From contig JAFLSP010000076.1 in assembly GCA_022510885.1 (NCBI GenBank), forward strand, positions 1-8,528: a stretch of 8,528 nt of DNA, read 5' to 3'. The notes beneath the pieces were generated by a model. The model saw only the letters and a program-made list of their open reading frames with translations. It did no database searches and was not told where the DNA came from. A program made the translations under genes and the position numbers. This document shows positions 5,656 through 8,528 of this stretch, one piece after another; position 1 is the stretch's first letter; each line of letters starts with the position of its first letter. The DNA comes from Treponema sp. (GTDB taxonomy: Bacteria; Spirochaetota; Spirochaetia; Treponematales; Treponemataceae).

Positions 5656-6419
5656 CGCTGAACGAACTGGACGCATACTTCAATGCCTTTCTCAAAAAGG
5701 AACTGTACGCCGCCGACCCCTCGCGCAACGGCATTCAGATTGCCAACGCCGACCCCGACCACACGCAGATTGCGACCGTCGCCTTTGCGGTGGATGCCTG
5801 CGAAGCGTCGGCACGGCGGGCGGCACAGGCGGGCGCGCAGGTGCTGTTCGTGCATCACGGGCTGTTCTGGGGCGACTGCCAGCCGATTACGGGCATTCAT
5901 TACCGGCGCATCAAGGCATTTTTGGATGCTGACCTCGCGCTGTACGCCAGCCACATTCCGCTGGACGCAAACGCCGACGTGGGCAACAACTTTGGGCTTG
6001 CCGCGCGCATCGGCTTGCAGGACGTGCGGCCGTTTGGCATCTGGCGCGGCATGAGCATCGGGGCAATCGGCACGTTGCCCAAGGCCGTGGCGATTGACGA
6101 GCTGGAGCGCATGGTCTTCCCCAACGGCGAGCGGGCGGCGCACCTCTTCCCGTTTGGCAAAAAAGACATCCGCACGGTGGCAATTATCAGCGGCGGGGCG
6201 GGCGACGACTTTGCGCAGGCCGTTGCCGCCGGCGCGGACGCATACATCACGGGCGAGGTGAGCCACGAGACCTTCCACCCGATTGCGGAGAGCGGCATCA
6301 ACGTGATTGCGGGCGGACACTATCAGACGGAGACCGTCGGCATCAACCTCGTCCGCGCAAAACTGGAAAAAGACTGCGGCGTGCAGACCGTATTCATCGA
6401 CCTGCCAACTAGACTATGA
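5652..6419 (+). CDS. NIF3/YbgI (DUF34) family dinuclear metal protein
   Basis: A 255-residue protein of the NIF3-like family, hexameric proteins that hold two metal ions in a central cavity. Members are often labelled GTP cyclohydrolase 1 type 2, but the physiological reaction is not settled. Metal ligands are all visible: H68-H69 in VHHGLFW, D105 in ASHIPLDA, and H223 and E227 in GGHYQTETVG. The conserved motif SRNGIQI (24-30) near the N-terminus and AYITGEVSHETFH (197-209) also fit. The length corresponds to the short bacterial form without the inserted PII-like domain. The start is firm: AAGGAG (5639-5644) lies 7 nt before the ATG, which overlaps the upstream stop by 4 nt. lspA follows after 27 nt. 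Confidence 0.92.
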   Translation: MTLNELDAYFNAFLKKELYAADPSRNGIQIANADPDHTQIATVAFAVDACEASARRAAQAGAQVLFVHHGLFWGDCQPITGIHYRRIKAFLDADLALYASHIPLDANADVGNNFGLAARIGLQDVRPFGIWRGMSIGAIGTLPKAVAIDELERMVFPNGERAAHLFPFGKKDIRTVAIISGGAGDDFAQAVAAGADAYITGEVSHETFHPIAESGINVIAGGHYQTETVGINLVRAKLEKDCGVQTVFIDLPTRL

Positions 6420-6438
6420 CGGAACATTGCGGTAGAAT
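6410..6438 (+). promoter_or_regulatory. Candidate sigma-70 promoter of lspA
   Basis: TAGACT (6410-6415, 4 of 6), a 17-nt spacer and TAGAAT (6433-6438, 5 of 6) overlap the end of the NIF3-family gene. The predicted start near 6445 is 1-2 nt before ATG 6447, so the transcript would be essentially leaderless. Confidence 0.5.
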
Positions 6439-6446
6439 GAGCAATT

Positions 6447-7010
6447 ATGACAGCGAATACCTATACCGTTGAATTCAAGCCCGCCCAATTGAAGCTCAAA
6501 AAATACATTCCGTTCATCCTGACGGCGCTGATAATCATCGTTGACCAAATTACCAAAATCCTCATCGCCTCGCACATTGCGTACCGCGGCGTGGGCGCGT
6601 CGTTCCTGGGGGATTTCCTGCGCATCGTCCACGTGTCGAATCCGGGCATCGCGTTCAGCATCGGGCAGGGCTGGTCGGTCATGGCGCGCGGCATCCTGTT
6701 CCGCGCCATCCCGCTGATAGTCATCATACTGGTGATTGGCGTGTACGTGCGGAACGACGACTTTACCGCGCTGCAACGCTGGGCAATCGCGGGCATTGTC
6801 GGCGGCGGACTGGGCAACCTGATTGACCGCTTTGCCCGCAAGGAAGGCGTGATTGACTTTATCGACGTGAAGTTCTACGGCCTGTTCGGCTTGGAGCGAT
6901 GGCCGACGTTCAACGTGGCGGATTCCGCCGTGGTCGTCTGCGGCATCCTGCTGATTATCTCCTTCCTCATCACGCTTAAAAAAGAAAAACAGTCCGGGGC
7001 GGTCGTATGA
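6447..7010 (+). CDS. lspA: Lipoprotein signal peptidase LspA (signal peptidase II)
   Basis: A 187-residue inner-membrane aspartic protease that removes signal peptides from diacylglyceryl-modified prolipoproteins, upstream of the essential cysteine. The four expected transmembrane helices are visible at about 20-40, 80-101, 111-128 and 158-177. All family boxes are present: VDQITK (32-37), NPGIAF (65-70), GGGLGNLIDR (119-128), VIDFIDV (135-141) and FNVAD (155-159). The catalytic pair should be D127 and D159. Length is near normal, with a polar N-terminal extension of about 19 residues. The ATG at 6447 lacks a clear Shine-Dalgarno sequence and sits 8 nt after a TAGAAT box. It overlaps the next gene by ATGA. 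Spirochaetes depend heavily on lipoproteins, so this is a housekeeping gene. Confidence 0.97.
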   Translation: MTANTYTVEFKPAQLKLKKYIPFILTALIIIVDQITKILIASHIAYRGVGASFLGDFLRIVHVSNPGIAFSIGQGWSVMARGILFRAIPLIVIILVIGVYVRNDDFTALQRWAIAGIVGGGLGNLIDRFARKEGVIDFIDVKFYGLFGLERWPTFNVADSAVVVCGILLIISFLITLKKEKQSGAVV

Positions 7011-7306
7011 CAGTTAAGGAACGCTCGCTGCTGTTCACCGTGCTCACGTCCGTGTGCAATATCGTCATCACGCTTGCCATAGAACTGCTGCTGCTTGCCG
7101 CGCTGTTCGTGCTGCTGCGCAGCGTTCCCGCGCTTGCCAACAGCCTGCCCGTGCAGGTGCTTATCCCCTTCGTGCTCATCGCGGGGCTGTTCATCAGCCT
7201 TGCCGTGTTCGCCCGCTTTGCCGGGTGGGTCATCCGCGCGTTCAACCTTGCGGACAAACTCGACGAAAAAATCGTGAGCCGCTACTGCCCCAAAGACAGC
7301 CTCTGA
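7007..7306 (+). CDS. Small two-helix membrane protein downstream of lspA
   Basis: A 99-residue protein with no family I recognise. Two long hydrophobic segments, about residues 9-38 and 48-77, are separated by a short loop (RSVPALANSLPVQ), predicting a hairpin with both ends on the same side, probably cytoplasmic. The C-terminal tail (RAFNLADKLDEKIVSRYCPKDSL) is charged and amphipathic. The start overlaps the lspA stop by 4 nt (ATGA), and GGGGCGG lies about 5 nt upstream, so it is likely translated together with LspA. The overlap suggests a linked role in the envelope, but no function can be assigned. GC-rich codon use matches its neighbours. It is followed by a GC-rich hairpin and the shared terminator. 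Confidence 0.82.
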   Translation: MTVKERSLLFTVLTSVCNIVITLAIELLLLAALFVLLRSVPALANSLPVQVLIPFVLIAGLFISLAVFARFAGWVIRAFNLADKLDEKIVSRYCPKDSL

Positions 7307-7314
7307 CATCGTGC

Positions 7315-7343
7315 GCGCGGCGCAACACGAAGCCGCGCCGCGC
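7315..7343. repeat. GC-only hairpin after the lspA operon
   Basis: GCGCGGCGC (7315-7323) pairs perfectly with GCGCCGCGC (7335-7343) around an 11-nt loop. It lies 8 nt after the stop of the small membrane protein gene and just before the bidirectional terminator. It has no T-run on either side in the right orientation, so it may act as a 3' stabiliser or as the first half of a tandem terminator. Confidence 0.6.
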
Positions 7344-7350
7344 AAAAACA

Positions 7351-7388
7351 AAAACGCGGAAACCGCACCCGCGCGATTTCCGCGTTTT
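7351..7388. terminator. Bidirectional intrinsic terminator between the lspA operon and pta
   Basis: AAAACGCGGAAA (7351-7362) and TTTCCGCGTTTT (7377-7388) form a perfect 12-bp stem with a 14-nt loop. Plus-strand transcripts end in TTTT followed by CTCATTT. Minus-strand transcripts from pta end in a T-rich run (TTTTTGTTTTT across 7344-7354). The pta stop codon is only 5 nt from the stem, so this structure serves both convergent units. Confidence 0.9.
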
Positions 7389-7393
7389 CTCAT

Positions 7394-8419
7394 TTACGCC
7401 TGCAATGCCGTCACCGCAACGGTGTCAACGATTTCTTCCACGTTGCACCCGCGGCTCAGGTCGTTGAGCGGCTTGGCAAAGCCCTGGCAAATCGGGCCGA
7501 TTGCCTTCCAGCCGCCCATGCGCGCCGCAATCTTGTAGCCGATGTTCCCCGCGTTGATGTTGGGGAAGATGAACGTGTTGGCGTGTCCGGCAACGGGATT
7601 GCCCGGAGCCTTGATTTCGCCGACCTCGGGCGCGATTGCCGCGTCGAACTGGAATTCGCCGTCCAGAATGAGGTTGGGGGCTTTCTCCTTCGCCTTAATC
7701 GTCGCGTGCTGCACTTTCTCCACCGTGTTGCCGTCCTTGGGGTCCGCGCCGGAGCCTTTGGTTGAGAACGAGAGCATGGCGATTCTCGGCTCAATGCCGC
7801 CGATTTTCTTGGCGGTGTCGGCGGAGGCAATCGCGATGTCCGCCAGCTGGTTCTCGTCGGGGTTGATGTTGATGGCGCAGTCGCCGAACACGGCAATACC
7901 GTCGCTCAGGTACTTGTTCCCGCCCTCGGGCGCGACCATGATGAAGCAGGAAGAGACGGTGCTCACGCCGGGCGCGGTCTTAATCACCTGCAGGCCGGGG
8001 CGCAGCGTGTTCGCGGTGGAGTGGCACGCGCCGGAAACGAAGCCGTCCGCGTCGCCCGCCTTGAGGATGAGCGCGCCGTACATCGTGTAGTCCTTGAGCG
8101 CGGCGGCCTTTGCGGCGGCAACGTCGGCATATTCGGGCTGCCCCGTCTTCTTGTTCAGCTTGCCCTCGCGCGCCTTGTACAGAATCTCCGCGTATTTGTC
8201 CGCGTTCGCGTCGGAGGTCGGGTCAACGATGCGCACGCCGCTCACGTCAAAACCGAATTTCTCGATTTCGGCCTTGTTGCCGAGCAGGATGATGCTCGCG
8301 ATGCCCTCTTTGACGATGCGCGAAGCCGCCTCCACGACGCGCTTGTCCTCGCCCTCGCACAGAACGATTGTCTTGCCAGCGGCTTTCGCCTTGGCACGCA
8401 GTTCTTTCACAAAGTCCAT
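7394..8419 (-). CDS. pta: Phosphate acetyltransferase (phosphotransacetylase)
   Basis: A 341-residue enzyme that interconverts acetyl-CoA and acetyl phosphate; with acetate kinase (not in this window) it yields ATP and acetate in fermentation. It is the short, catalytic-domain-only form, without the long N-terminal regulatory region of enterobacterial Pta. Family segments in order are GEDKRVVEAA (23-32), DADGFVSGACHSTANTLRPG (123-142), GDCAININP (179-187), MLSFSTKGSG (215-224), LDGEFQFDAAIAP (252-264), FPNINAGNIGYK (285-296) and KPLNDLSRG (316-324). The catalytic Ser-Arg pair corresponds to S322-R323. The start is set by AGAGG (8426-8430 on the complement), 6 nt upstream of the ATG, and by a good promoter further up. 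It is followed by the shared bidirectional terminator, so it is probably monocistronic. Confidence 0.97.
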   Translation of the reverse strand: MDFVKELRAKAKAAGKTIVLCEGEDKRVVEAASRIVKEGIASIILLGNKAEIEKFGFDVSGVRIVDPTSDANADKYAEILYKAREGKLNKKTGQPEYADVAAAKAAALKDYTMYGALILKAGDADGFVSGACHSTANTLRPGLQVIKTAPGVSTVSSCFIMVAPEGGNKYLSDGIAVFGDCAININPDENQLADIAIASADTAKKIGGIEPRIAMLSFSTKGSGADPKDGNTVEKVQHATIKAKEKAPNLILDGEFQFDAAIAPEVGEIKAPGNPVAGHANTFIFPNINAGNIGYKIAARMGGWKAIGPICQGFAKPLNDLSRGCNVEEIVDTVAVTALQA

Positions 8420-8461
8420 AAAATGCCTCTGAAAAAATAAGTCTCTGTCGGGAAAAATCTC

Positions 8462-8503
8462 AACACTTTAGGATAGCACGAAAAGCGCGACTTGTGAAGT
8501 GTT
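8462..8503. repeat. Inverted repeat flanking the pta promoter
   Basis: AACACTT (8462-8468) and AAGTGTT (8497-8503) are perfect 7-bp complements 28 nt apart. One arm sits at the predicted transcription start and the other overlaps the -35 hexamer. The positions would suit a regulator with two half-sites, but a 7-bp match of this spacing could be chance. Confidence 0.4.
8470..8498 (-). promoter_or_regulatory. Sigma-70 promoter of pta
   Basis: On the minus strand TTCACA (8493-8498, 5 of 6) is followed by a 17-nt spacer and TATCCT (8470-8475, 4 of 6), preceded by TGC as an extended -10. Predicted transcription start is near 8463, giving a leader of about 44 nt with a proper AGAGG ribosome-binding site. 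This is the best-formed housekeeping promoter in the window. Confidence 0.75.
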
Positions 8504-8528
8504 CGCCCCAACGTCGCCACGTGCGTCT

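Noticed and set aside
4399..5676. 425-codon open frame on the minus strand opposite the membrane protein gene
   Set aside because: Its translation is rich in R, H, E and Q without domain features. The plus strand has four clear membrane helices and a coupled downstream gene, and the minus frame would also run through the divergent promoter region. GC-rich antisense shadow.
5547..6320. 257-codon minus-strand open frame opposite the NIF3-family gene
   Set aside because: The NIF3-family ligands and an AAGGAG ribosome-binding site establish the plus-strand gene; the minus translation has no recognisable features.
1..8528. CRISPR arrays, insertion sequences, phage genes, tRNA or rRNA genes, defence systems
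   Set aside because: No spaced direct repeats, transposase or integrase motifs, terminal repeats or tRNA cloverleaf sequences were seen. The window reads as core chromosome.

Overview
The window is a compact, GC-rich (by eye about 60%) bacterial chromosome segment. It carries nine protein genes, short intergenic gaps and no mobile element, CRISPR array or RNA gene that I could find. The gene content suggests a motile, probably fermentative spirochaete of the Treponema type: a FlgM anti-sigma-28 factor behind an exact sigma-28 promoter, a GHKL-HDOD regulator, and a phosphotransacetylase. That taxonomic call is inference from gene content, not from a marker gene.

Layout. (1) 2-894, plus strand: the 3' part of rsmI (16S rRNA 2'-O-methyltransferase) overlaps flgM by 4 nt and is followed by an intrinsic terminator. 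The sigma-28 promoter for flgM lies inside the last codons of rsmI. (2) 934-2940, plus: a degenerate iron-alcohol-dehydrogenase homologue that has lost its metal ligands, then a SpoU/TrmH-family RNA methyltransferase. (3) 2927-4420, minus: a GHKL ATPase-like plus HDOD regulatory protein, convergent with the methyltransferase and overlapping it by 14 nt. (4) 4421-4530: a divergent promoter region. (5) 4531-7306, plus: a four-gene run encoding a four-helix membrane protein with a degenerate alpha/beta-hydrolase-like domain, a NIF3-family dinuclear metal protein, lipoprotein signal peptidase LspA, and a small two-helix membrane protein. Genes 1-2 and 3-4 of the run are coupled by ATGA overlaps, and lspA has its own promoter. 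(6) 7351-7388: a bidirectional terminator shared with pta. (7) 7394-8419, minus: phosphate acetyltransferase with a clear sigma-70 promoter near the window's right edge.

How the genes work together. The clearest regulatory story is flgM. The promoter TAAA-N15-GCCGATAA should make FlgM synthesis depend on sigma-28, the factor FlgM inhibits, giving a negative feedback loop in flagellar gene expression. The spacer of that promoter is filled by a perfect 6-bp dyad. LspA and Pta are housekeeping functions (lipoprotein maturation; acetyl-phosphate and acetate metabolism). The less ordinary content is two apparent pseudoenzyme-like proteins (934-2085 and 4531-5655), the sensor-like GHKL-HDOD protein, and three plus-strand genes whose -10 boxes lie so close to the ATG that their mRNAs should be leaderless or nearly so.
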